From positions 27,594 through 91,593 of the forward strand of contig JAVBTX010000030.1 of assembly GCA_031555935.1 (NCBI GenBank): a DNA stretch of 64,000 bases, read 5' to 3'. This DNA is from Roseburia_C sp031555935 (lineage in GTDB: Bacteria > Bacillota > Clostridia > Lachnospirales > Lachnospiraceae). The translations under genes and the position numbers were made by a program. Under the pieces are notes generated by a model, which had not been told where the DNA came from, did no database searches, and saw nothing but the letters and a program-made list of their open reading frames with translations. Below, in pieces: positions 8,901-16,252 of the stretch (its first letter is position 1; each line of letters starts with the position of its first letter).

Positions 8901-9906
8901 TACCGATGCTGCACCAAAAGCAAATACAACCTACTATTATAAAGTCCGTTCCTATAACGTAAATAACGGTGTAACCGGATACGGTGATTATTCTAAGGTG
9001 GTAAGTGGAAAATCCTTGGCATTACCGCAGATAAAAACGTTGACCTTAACGAATAATGGTTCATTAAATGTTAGTTGGAAAAAAGTAAGTGGAGCAGAAA
9101 GCTACCAGATTTATCGAAAAACTGGGACAGGCAGCTACAAGAAAATAAAAGAAGTAAAATCAGTGCTGTCCTATGAGGATAAAGCGATAACACCGGGCAC
9201 TAAGTATACCTATAAAATTCAGGCATGCAAAAAGGTTGGCGATGTACAAGGGGTAAGTGGCTATTCAAAAGAAAAGGCCTATACAATCGCTTACACGGCA
9301 ATAATGGGAACCTCTGGAGCAACGGTAGACCAGATGGTGAAATACTATAATGCCAGTGGGAAAGTATTTCCAGCTTTCTATGCCAGCAAAGGCGTTGCAA
9401 CGGTAAAGGATATGGCGCAAATTGTCCTGGAAGAAGCGGCAGCCGAAGGTGTCAAAGCTGAAGTGGTGTGGACTCAGATATGTAAAGAGACTGGTTACCT
9501 GCAATTTGGTGGACAAGTAAAACTTGAACAATGTAATTTTTGTGGCTTGGGTGCAACTGATGGCGGTGCGGCCGGAGCAGATTTTTCGAGTTATGCAGAC
9601 CCGGTGCGCATCGGGGTCCGGGCACAAGTACAACATCTAAAGGCATATGCGACCGAGGCCAGTGTAACCTTGAACAATGCTTGCGTAGACCCAAGGTTCT
9701 TGTATGTGAAACGTGGGATGGCAAAGTATGTAGAGTGGCTCGGAATTCAGGAAAATCCAAACACAGAGCGGGATGCGTTGGGTAATGTCGTTTACGCCGT
9801 CGATGCAAATGGTAATTCCTACATAAAAAGTGGCTGTGGCTGGGCAACAGACAAGAATTACGGCTTTGATTTAGTGAATAGGATAAATCTGTTAAAGTCA
9901 TATTAA
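5953..9906 (+). CDS. Secreted bifunctional peptidoglycan hydrolase: amidase_3, seven Fn3 repeats, glucosaminidase
   Basis: 1317 residues. A signal peptide ends near ALA (about residue 37). A Glu/Thr-rich spacer follows to about 80, then a domain I do not recognise (about 90-200). N-acetylmuramoyl-L-alanine amidase (Amidase_3) spans about 258-450 with zinc/catalytic motifs LDPGHGG, LRESDLN, SFHLNA and IEHAFLSN. Seven fibronectin type III repeats of about 90 residues (470-1110) carry the recurring GY.VYRSTSKNG.Y....TYYYKV pattern. The C-terminus (about 1114-1317) is a beta-N-acetylglucosaminidase with EAAAEGVKAEVVWTQ, a candidate catalytic Glu, and CGLGATDGG. It would cut both glycan and peptide linkages outside the cell. 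Other in-frame ATGs (5965, 5986) would still leave a signal peptide. Confidence 0.92.
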   Translation: MGIKMSKVVSNMKRGIALLLCAAMLFSMNGMSALATETQGSEMSTEDIGAENTEVESTEEIERTETESTEIEDTEIEDTETVPTEADVTANMLLSYLVFGSSYLETPDQQYVLAGIGDGSYAIESAVLHYQNDTTGIEYSAEVDTIDGDAALFYLDFNNDSFTGSYRVVAIDYVANGVSGTIDMDGTGIDACFGVNQEVTTNPDAELIAEDDLISTDSIVMTDAMGNELSASEFGNALENAAEGTGSDGGVSATGAGNLVIVLDPGHGGSDPGACYSGLRESDLNLKIAAYCKQELDTYAGVTVYMTRSTDETMGADQVASLDERVRRATAKKANVLISFHLNASVNSTANGAFVYYPNSNYNTVIHNSGRDLAAKIQQKLVALGLRNGGTLIWNCQQDTYPDGSLADYLGLIRRSKLAGYPCVLIEHAFLSNGADVATYLNSDAKLKKLGIADATGIAEYYNLQKKGTTPTISSISSPNSTTLEIKWNQCDDISGYELYRSTSKNSGYKNVAVLSGKSKTSYTDTGLTAGKTYYYKVRSYKGSDYSSYSAIQSAYPLEVATIKSVKSNGSGTLTVSWNELSKATGYILYRSTSEASGYTKLAEINSGSTTSYNDTTASKGTKYYYQIQAYNKQNGKTCYASNSTASMGWSIAAAKISGVNSHENGGLLVKWGTVKNAYRYEVYRSTKKSGTYKKIATVSKNTYEDLTVKTNTSYYYKIRTVNRVNKVNGYGSYSSVKTGKQIAQTSVSLIRTTSDTEAKISWKKVSGATGYKVYRSTSKNGKYTVVKTFSKGTTTSYTNKKLKTGKTYYYKVQVLNKVGSYAGCSELSKAVSVKMLGKTEVSHIQTMGNTKLKVVWEKVSGAKGYQVARSTSKNGTYGVVATLTSDATTSYTDKTVKAGKTYYYKVLVKTKNDGNTGYSEAVSGKTAKTTTITETKAVSAASIQLTWNKSTGAKGYVLYRSTDEKKGYSKIATFKSASTLTYTDAAPKANTTYYYKVRSYNVNNGVTGYGDYSKVVSGKSLALPQIKTLTLTNNGSLNVSWKKVSGAESYQIYRKTGTGSYKKIKEVKSVLSYEDKAITPGTKYTYKIQACKKVGDVQGVSGYSKEKAYTIAYTAIMGTSGATVDQMVKYYNASGKVFPAFYASKGVATVKDMAQIVLEEAAAEGVKAEVVWTQICKETGYLQFGGQVKLEQCNFCGLGATDGGAAGADFSSYADPVRIGVRAQVQHLKAYATEASVTLNNACVDPRFLYVKRGMAKYVEWLGIQENPNTERDALGNVVYAVDANGNSYIKSGCGWATDKNYGFDLVNRINLLKSY

Positions 9907-9925
9907 TATGGAAAATGAAGATATT

Positions 9926-9950
9926 GGAGTGCGGCCGCTAGGTGCACTCC
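9926..9950 (+). terminator. Hairpin between the two hydrolase genes
   Basis: GGAGTGC pairs with GCACTCC across an 11-base loop, shortly after the stop of the first hydrolase. The following sequence is only weakly T-rich, so termination may be partial. Confidence 0.4.
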
Positions 9951-10002
9951 TTGCTGTGATTTTGGGTATGAAGGCAAAGTAAGGGAGAAATAGGGAACGA
10001 AT

Positions 10003-12888
10003 ATGATAAAGAAAAAGAGACTAGTAGCACTGATGTTATGTGCGACAATAATATTTACTGACAATATAGGTAGCTTGGCGGCAGCAGTTTTACCGGTTAG
10101 TGAGCAGCAGACAGAGGTCGAAGACTGGCAAGAGTTAGAGGCGGAAGAACTAGATACAGAGGAGCTAGACACAGAAGAACTATACATAGAAGAACTCGGT
10201 GCAGAGGAACTAGGTACAGAAGAACTAGGTACAGAGGAGCTGGATACAGAGGAGCTGGATACAGAAGAACTAGATACGGAAGAACCAGATACAAAAGAAC
10301 CGGATAAAGAAAAAGGAACAGAAGAGAGCGAAATGGACTTACCCGTGCAGGGCATAATAGGTAGCACTGGAGCTCCAATTGAGGCAGACGAAAATAAAGT
10401 AATCTGGGTGAGCGGCATGTGTTTAAGTTCCGCATCGGTATCCTTGCAGTGGCAACCATTAGCGGAAGCAGATGGCTATGAAATCTACCGCAGTACGAAT
10501 GCTACCAGCGGTTATCAGCGGCTCGCAGTGATAAATCAAAAAGAAACGGTATCGTATCTGGATAGTAATTGCCAGCCCGGCATCACCTACTATTATCAGA
10601 TTCAGGGATACAAGGGCGTGGAAAAATATTCCTTCTCACAAAGTCTTAGGGTAGATACCCTAGAGCAGGTTGGAATAAAAAATGTAAAATCCTATGAAAG
10701 CAGCGTTCTGGAGATTAGCTGGAACGAAGTGAAAAGTGCATCTGGCTATGAAGTTTACTGTCAGAATCTAACCACTAAAAGCTATGAAAAAGTAGCAACA
10801 GTGGAGGGACAAAAAACCACCAGCTACCGCCACCGCGGCAGAAAAAAAGGAACTGAGTATTCCTACAAAGTAAAAGCGTTTATACGCCAGAATAACAGTA
10901 TCGGCTATGGTGATGAATCGAGCGCAAAAAGTGGCTGGTCAATTGGCAAGACGACCATCAAGAAAATAGTTTCCAAGACAGATGGTACACTGGAAATAAG
11001 CTGGAAGAAAATAAATGATGTTTACCGCTATCAGGTATACCGCAGTACCACCCAAAACGGGACTTACACATTGCTTGCGACCATCAAATCGGACAAGACA
11101 AAGTACAAAGATACAACGGCGAAGAAGGGGAAAAAATACTATTACAAAATTCGAACGGTGAATCGCGTGAATGGTAAGAATGGATATGGCAGCTATTCGG
11201 CAGTGGTTTATGGCGTTGCACTGGCCAGGCCGGTTATTACATATGTAAAATCAAACTCAACAACAAGCTTAGGGGTGCGTTGGAATAAGATTCTCGATGC
11301 GGACGGATACTACGTGTATCGCAGTACCAAAAAGAACGGAAGCTATAAAAAAATTGCAACAATCGGAAAAGGAAAGACCATCAGCTACACCGACAAAAAA
11401 AGAAAAGCAGGCACGACCTACTACTATCAGATTCAGCCATACAATAAAAAGGGTACCACCGTTGGATTGGGTGCAACCTCGAAGGCAGTCGGTGGAAAAA
11501 CGCTGCCAAAGGCCTCATTGCAGAAGGTGGTATCGAAATCAGGCAGCAGCTTGAAACTGAGCTGGAAAAAGGTAACGGGAGCAACTGGGTATGAAATTGC
11601 CCGCAGTACCTCGAAAAACGGAACCTATAAAGTAGTCAAAACGATAAAATCGGCAACAACTGTAAGTTATACTGATAAAAAATTAAAGACCGGTAAAACA
11701 TATTACTATAAAGTAAGAGCAATCCAGATTAAGAAAAATGCGCAGGGTAATGGCAGTTATTCGGCGGTACTCTCGGGAAAAACGGCAACAGCAACAAAAA
11801 TAACCAAGCTGCAGTCGGTAGCAGATGAATCGATTCGCTTAAAATGGAAAGCAGCTAGCGGTGCAGCCGGCTATCAGATTTACCGAAGTGATTCCTTAAA
11901 AGGAAAATATGTCAGGATCAAGACCATCAATGGTAAAAATAGTACCACCTATGATGACAAGGTTCCGACCACCAATAAGGTGTATTATTATAAAATCCGA
12001 GTATTCAATAAAAATAATGGCGAGATTGGATATGGTAATTGGAGCGAAATAAAAAAAGGAAAAGCACTGAAAAAGCCAACCATAAAAAGTCCCGTGTTGC
12101 AGGTCAATGGTGCGATACAAATTTCTTGGAAAAAAGTTAGCGGGGCGAATGGCTATGAAGTGTATCGCAGAATCGAAAATGGCAGCTATCAGAAAATAGC
12201 CGAAATAGATTCTGGCACGACACTAAGCTATGCGGACAGTGATGTAAGAGCAGGCATCAATTATCACTACAAGGTAAGGGCTAAAAACGTTTATAACAAT
12301 GTGACTGGAACAGGCGGCTATTCGCAGGAACGCTCGTACTATATTTTCTACTATGAAATTATGGGCGAAACGACCGTTAGCGCGGCTCAAATGGCAGCAT
12401 GTTATCGTGGCAGCGGACATTCCTATCCAGCGTGGGCATTTGCTGAAAGGGGAGCCGGCAGTATTGATGACTTTGCTCAGATTGTTATCGAGGAAGCGGC
12501 GGCGGAAGGCGTTCGTGCCGAGGTATTGTGGGGGCAGATTATCTTAGAGACCGGCTGGCTGCAATATCGTGGCAGTATGGTTGGCCCGGAACAATGTAAT
12601 TTTGGCGGTTTAGGAGCGACTGACAACAGTGGCGGTGCATATGTCGCATCGTTCCCGGATGTGCGAACCGGAATCAGGGCACAGGTGCAGCATTTAAAGG
12701 CATATGCTTCGACGGCACCATTGAATAATCCTTGTGTTGATACCAGATTTTCATTGGTGAGACGTGGCACGTCAATCTATGTGGAATGGTTGGGACAGCA
12801 GGAAAACCCGCAGGGCTTTGGTTGGGCAACTGGTCTTGGCTATGGTGACAAAATACGGCGACTTATTAATCAGACGAAATCATATTAA
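10003..12888 (+). CDS. Secreted Fn3-repeat peptidoglycan glucosaminidase
   Basis: 961 residues, paralogous to the preceding gene but without the amidase domain. Signal peptide (residues 1-28), an acidic low-complexity region of EELDT-like repeats (about 40-105), seven fibronectin type III repeats (about 140-780) and a C-terminal glucosaminidase (about 785-961) with EEAAAEGVRAEVLWGQ and FGGLGATDNSGG. Its C-terminal half aligns by eye with the neighbour almost throughout, so the pair arose by duplication and domain loss or gain. GGGAGAAATAGG lies upstream of the ATG. It probably acts in wall turnover or cell separation. Confidence 0.9.
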   Translation: MIKKKRLVALMLCATIIFTDNIGSLAAAVLPVSEQQTEVEDWQELEAEELDTEELDTEELYIEELGAEELGTEELGTEELDTEELDTEELDTEEPDTKEPDKEKGTEESEMDLPVQGIIGSTGAPIEADENKVIWVSGMCLSSASVSLQWQPLAEADGYEIYRSTNATSGYQRLAVINQKETVSYLDSNCQPGITYYYQIQGYKGVEKYSFSQSLRVDTLEQVGIKNVKSYESSVLEISWNEVKSASGYEVYCQNLTTKSYEKVATVEGQKTTSYRHRGRKKGTEYSYKVKAFIRQNNSIGYGDESSAKSGWSIGKTTIKKIVSKTDGTLEISWKKINDVYRYQVYRSTTQNGTYTLLATIKSDKTKYKDTTAKKGKKYYYKIRTVNRVNGKNGYGSYSAVVYGVALARPVITYVKSNSTTSLGVRWNKILDADGYYVYRSTKKNGSYKKIATIGKGKTISYTDKKRKAGTTYYYQIQPYNKKGTTVGLGATSKAVGGKTLPKASLQKVVSKSGSSLKLSWKKVTGATGYEIARSTSKNGTYKVVKTIKSATTVSYTDKKLKTGKTYYYKVRAIQIKKNAQGNGSYSAVLSGKTATATKITKLQSVADESIRLKWKAASGAAGYQIYRSDSLKGKYVRIKTINGKNSTTYDDKVPTTNKVYYYKIRVFNKNNGEIGYGNWSEIKKGKALKKPTIKSPVLQVNGAIQISWKKVSGANGYEVYRRIENGSYQKIAEIDSGTTLSYADSDVRAGINYHYKVRAKNVYNNVTGTGGYSQERSYYIFYYEIMGETTVSAAQMAACYRGSGHSYPAWAFAERGAGSIDDFAQIVIEEAAAEGVRAEVLWGQIILETGWLQYRGSMVGPEQCNFGGLGATDNSGGAYVASFPDVRTGIRAQVQHLKAYASTAPLNNPCVDTRFSLVRRGTSIYVEWLGQQENPQGFGWATGLGYGDKIRRLINQTKSY
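10132..10309 (+). repeat. Degenerate 15-bp coding tandem repeat (EELDT/EELGT units)
   Basis: About twelve imperfect copies of a 15-base unit such as GAAGAACTAGATACA encode an acidic spacer just after the signal peptide of the glucosaminidase. Such in-frame repeats can vary in copy number between strains. Confidence 0.85.
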
Positions 12889-12908
12889 GAAGAAGTGTGG
12901 AGGCAACA

Positions 12909-13949
12909 ATGGATAATCGTAAAAACAAGAAAAAAGTGACCAGGAAACAGCGCCAAAAACGGAAAATAATATTTACCATTATTGCACTGGTGTTAATGTT
13001 ATTATTACTAGGTGTGGCATTTATTTTTGGAAAATTTGGCATGATGGAAAAAATCAAGCTGGGAAATTTGAAATTTAATCAGGATTTAGATGCAAAGGCC
13101 CTCAAGGGATACACCACATTTGCTTTATTTGGTTTGGATAACCGCAGCAGCGGCAGCTTTGAAAGTGGAAATAGTGATACGATGATTATCGTTAGCCTGA
13201 ATAATAAGACCGACGAAATCAAGATGGCATCACTGTATCGTGACACCTATCTGGATATTGATGAAAATAAATTCCGTAAGGCCAATGCAGCCTATATGAA
13301 TGGCGGGCCAGAGCAGGCCATCAATATGATGAACAAGAACTTGGATTTGAATATTTCTGATTACGTAGCGGTCGATTTTAATGCCCTCGTAAAAGTAATT
13401 GACTTACTGGGTGGCGTTGATATTGAGGTAACGGAGGAAGAAGCTGGCATTATGCCAATGTATATTACTGAGATAAATGGTGTCTTAGACAAAAATTCGG
13501 GAAATGTTGGTGCCGGCTTGCAGACGTTGGATGGTGTGCAGGCAACGGCTTATGCGCGAATCCGTTATACTGAAGGTTGGGATTATAAGCGAACTGAACG
13601 TCAGCGAACGGTCGTGACTAAGATGTTTGAAAAAGCCAAAGTTGCGAAATTGACAACACTCAATAGTGTGCTTGATGCAGCTTTGCCGGATGTATCAACA
13701 AGCATGGGCAATGCGGAAATGTTAGGCTTGATGACGAAAGTTGGGAAACTCAATATGGGTGAAAATGCAGGCTTCCCATTTGATAAGACCTCAGCAACAG
13801 TAGGCAATCTGGGCAGCGTTGTAATTGCAATCGATTTAGCGGAAAATGTAAGACAATTACATGCCTTTTTATATAATGATGAGGATTATACAGTGTCCAA
13901 TACTGTTCAAACGCTTAGTGATACAATTTATAACGAGTTAGGTTATTAG
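12909..13949 (+). CDS. LytR-CpsA-Psr (LCP) family glycopolymer transferase
   Basis: 346 residues. A basic cytoplasmic N-terminus is followed by one membrane segment (about 18-42) and an extracellular LCP domain (about 70-230) with FALFGLDNR, SDTMIIVSLN, MASLYRDTYLDI and the YARIRYTEGWDYKRTERQR segment carrying the conserved arginines. LCP enzymes move undecaprenyl-linked glycopolymers such as teichoic acid or capsule onto peptidoglycan. GGAGG seven bases before the ATG at 12909 sets the start; a GTG at 12897 lies upstream of that site. It is flanked by peptidoglycan hydrolases. Confidence 0.92.
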   Translation: MDNRKNKKKVTRKQRQKRKIIFTIIALVLMLLLLGVAFIFGKFGMMEKIKLGNLKFNQDLDAKALKGYTTFALFGLDNRSSGSFESGNSDTMIIVSLNNKTDEIKMASLYRDTYLDIDENKFRKANAAYMNGGPEQAINMMNKNLDLNISDYVAVDFNALVKVIDLLGGVDIEVTEEEAGIMPMYITEINGVLDKNSGNVGAGLQTLDGVQATAYARIRYTEGWDYKRTERQRTVVTKMFEKAKVAKLTTLNSVLDAALPDVSTSMGNAEMLGLMTKVGKLNMGENAGFPFDKTSATVGNLGSVVIAIDLAENVRQLHAFLYNDEDYTVSNTVQTLSDTIYNELGY

Positions 13950-13964
13950 AAAGTGGAGAGGAAT

Positions 13965-15143
13965 ATGCAAAAGCAAGGGAAAAATCAAGCCAAAACAATC
14001 CTAATAACATTGGTGCTCGTATTGTGCCTGGGAATGGCCGGATGTGGTAAAGAAAAGAATACTCCTTCAGTAGACAATCAGGTGGACTTGGAAACCGAAG
14101 TCTTAGCCGAACCAAAGACAGACACAGAGACAGAAATACAAGCAAGTGAAGAAACCGAAGTGCCAGATACGGAAACCGAAACAGAGACTGAAACAGAGAG
14201 CGAAACTGAGCGAGTACCAGCCGAGCTAAATGCGGCAACGCTGGTTGAACTTGATGAGACGGTATACGCAACAACACAGGTGAATGTCAGAACGGAACCA
14301 TCGACCGAAGGCGATATCGTAAAAACAGCCCGGGCAGGTGAAAGTCTGCATCGAATCAAAGATGATGGCAGTTGGAGCGCAGTAGAGATTGATGGCAACG
14401 AATATTATGTTTCTTCACAATATTTAACGACGGAGGAACCAATTGTTCAGCAGCCGGCCGAGATAACCACAAGCCAGAATGCTGGTACGGGAATATCCTA
14501 CCCATCGGGCAATGGACATATTGTCTGCATCGACCCAGGACATCAGTTGCAGGGTGACAGTACCCCAGAAGCAGTAGCACCAGGAGCATCGGAGACAAAG
14601 GCACGGGTAACCAGCGGAACGAGTGGTGCGACGAGTGGACAGCCGGAATATGCCCTGACGTTACAAGTGTCCTTAAAGCTACGCGACGAACTAGTGGCCA
14701 GAGGTTATGGCGTTGTGATGACGAGAGAGACAAACGAAGTAAATATTAGTAATAGCGAGCGGGCGGCAATTGCGACAAACAGTGGTTGCGACTCCTTTGT
14801 TCGGATTCATGCCAATGGTTCGGAGAATACATCGGTGAGCGGGGCAATGACAATCTGCCAGACCCCATCTAATCCATATGTCAGCTCGTTTTATGCTCAG
14901 AGCCGTTCACTTTCTCAGAATATCTTAGACAGCTTTTGTGCGGCAACCGGTGCAAACAAGCAATATGTATGGGAAACCGATACGATGAGTGGCATCAACT
15001 GGAGCACAATTCCGGTTACGATATTAGAGATGGGATATATGACGAATCCGACTGAGGACAGCAACATGGCATCAGAAGATTATCAAAACCAAATGGTTCA
15101 AGGCATTGCTAATGGCATTGATGCATATTATGGAGGACAGTAA
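13965..15143 (+). CDS. Lipoprotein N-acetylmuramoyl-L-alanine amidase with SH3 domain
   Basis: 392 residues. A lipoprotein signal ends in GMAGC (lipid-anchored Cys27), followed by a Glu/Thr-rich spacer (about 40-85), a bacterial SH3 domain (about 92-155, with NVRTEPSTEGDIVKT) and an Amidase_3 domain (about 184-392) with CIDPGHQ, PEYALTLQV, RIHANG and ILEMGYMTN as the zinc and catalytic segments. A Gly/Ser/Thr-rich insertion (SGTSGATSG) sits between the first two motifs. It should cleave stem peptides from muramic acid at the outer membrane face. GGAGAGG precedes the ATG at 13965; a GTG at 13953 is too early for this site. Its stop overlaps the next start by one base. Confidence 0.9.
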   Translation: MQKQGKNQAKTILITLVLVLCLGMAGCGKEKNTPSVDNQVDLETEVLAEPKTDTETEIQASEETEVPDTETETETETESETERVPAELNAATLVELDETVYATTQVNVRTEPSTEGDIVKTARAGESLHRIKDDGSWSAVEIDGNEYYVSSQYLTTEEPIVQQPAEITTSQNAGTGISYPSGNGHIVCIDPGHQLQGDSTPEAVAPGASETKARVTSGTSGATSGQPEYALTLQVSLKLRDELVARGYGVVMTRETNEVNISNSERAAIATNSGCDSFVRIHANGSENTSVSGAMTICQTPSNPYVSSFYAQSRSLSQNILDSFCAATGANKQYVWETDTMSGINWSTIPVTILEMGYMTNPTEDSNMASEDYQNQMVQGIANGIDAYYGGQ

Positions 15144-16165
15144 TGGTACCTGAAAAGGACTTTCACGATTTGCATTTTAATAGTATTCAGGCACTTCGTG
15201 GGATTGCGGCTATATTTGTAGTCATGGAGCACATTCCCTTTCTGGTTCGTGGAGCATTTGGGGTAGATATATTTTTCTGCATCAGCGGTTTTATGATCAT
15301 GTTTGCAACTCATAAAAACACGGAATATTTTTTTCGTAAGCGGGTTGCCCGGATTGTGCCATTTTACTATCTGATGACACTAGGGACATATTTTCTGGTT
15401 GTTTTATTTCCCGGTATGTTTGAAGCGACTTCGGCAAAGTGGTCCAGTCTGATTAAGAGCCTGCTTTTTGCTCCATATTACACTGGCGAAGTAATCCAGC
15501 CGCTTGTAAAAATCGGTTGGACAATTAATTATGAAGTATTTTTTTATCTGTTATTTGGAATCGCCTTTCATATTTCGCATAAATACCGTGGGTTATTGTG
15601 CAGTATCATTTTGATTGCCCTGGTTGGACTTGGTACGATTTTGCCACAATCTGGGGCAGCAACGAAATTTTATAGTGACCCGGTCATATTGGAATTTGTG
15701 CTGGGTATTCTCAGTTACTATATTGCACGATGGTTTTATCAGTATTGTCGAACATTCAAGTTGTCAAAGGTGCTCGGTTACGTGAGCATTCCGGTGGCGA
15801 TTTATCTATTTGTATGGATGTATCAGAGCCGCTATGCCTTCGACCCAAGAGGGTTTGGACGGTTTGAAAACTGGGGGTGGCGGTCTTTGGTTCTGGTCTT
15901 GCTGTTTTTTGTGATGGGCTTGTATGTGTACATTCCCAAGACATTGGTGATGCTGGGAAATATCAGCTTTTCCATTTACTTAATTCATTATTATCCAATC
16001 AAATTTATTGACCGGAAAATCTATGCTTTGACAGCAAATGATACCACAGCGCATCTGTATGCGTTCTTGGCAGTGGTAATAATCATTGCCCTATCCTATC
16101 TGACTTGGTATTTGATTGAGCAAAGGTTTACGAAATGGTTGTTGCAAAAGATAACTGTTCGCTAG
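15143..16165 (+). CDS. Membrane acyltransferase, family 3 (OafA/OatA-like)
   Basis: 340 residues with about ten hydrophobic segments. The N-terminus contains IQALRGIAAIFVVMEHI, with the RGxAA and HxP features of acyltransferase family 3, and GVDIFFCISGFMI. Such proteins transfer acetyl or other acyl groups across the membrane onto cell-surface sugars or peptidoglycan. The start codon overlaps the stop of the amidase gene and GGAGG lies inside that gene, so the two are translationally coupled. This suggests O-acylation of wall glycans coordinated with wall hydrolysis, but the acceptor is inferred. Confidence 0.88.
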   Translation: MVPEKDFHDLHFNSIQALRGIAAIFVVMEHIPFLVRGAFGVDIFFCISGFMIMFATHKNTEYFFRKRVARIVPFYYLMTLGTYFLVVLFPGMFEATSAKWSSLIKSLLFAPYYTGEVIQPLVKIGWTINYEVFFYLLFGIAFHISHKYRGLLCSIILIALVGLGTILPQSGAATKFYSDPVILEFVLGILSYYIARWFYQYCRTFKLSKVLGYVSIPVAIYLFVWMYQSRYAFDPRGFGRFENWGWRSLVLVLLFFVMGLYVYIPKTLVMLGNISFSIYLIHYYPIKFIDRKIYALTANDTTAHLYAFLAVVIIIALSYLTWYLIEQRFTKWLLQKITVR

Positions 16166-16173
16166 ATAACATA

Positions 16174-16208
16174 AAAATGCCTTACCAGGAAAGCGGTAAG
16201 GCATTTTA
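16174..16208. terminator. Bidirectional intrinsic terminator
   Basis: Stem AATGCCTTACC paired with GGTAAGGCATT, bounded by an A-run and a T-run, between the convergent acyltransferase and cellobiose phosphorylase genes. Confidence 0.85.
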
Positions 16209-16252
16209 AATAGTTCGGCCCAACATGGACCTTATCTTATAATTTGAGGCGA

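Noticed and set aside
9903..10459. Minus-strand Ser/Val-rich and Leu-rich frames
   Set aside because: Complement of the EELDT repeat region and upstream sequence; a by-product of repeat composition.
7360..12350. Repeated DNA blocks that could suggest a CRISPR or other array
   Set aside because: They are coding fibronectin-III repeats of about 270-280 bases with diverged sequence, without spacer structure.
14078..14398. Minus-strand Ser/Val-rich frame
   Set aside because: Antisense of the acidic spacer of the lipoprotein amidase; no start signal.
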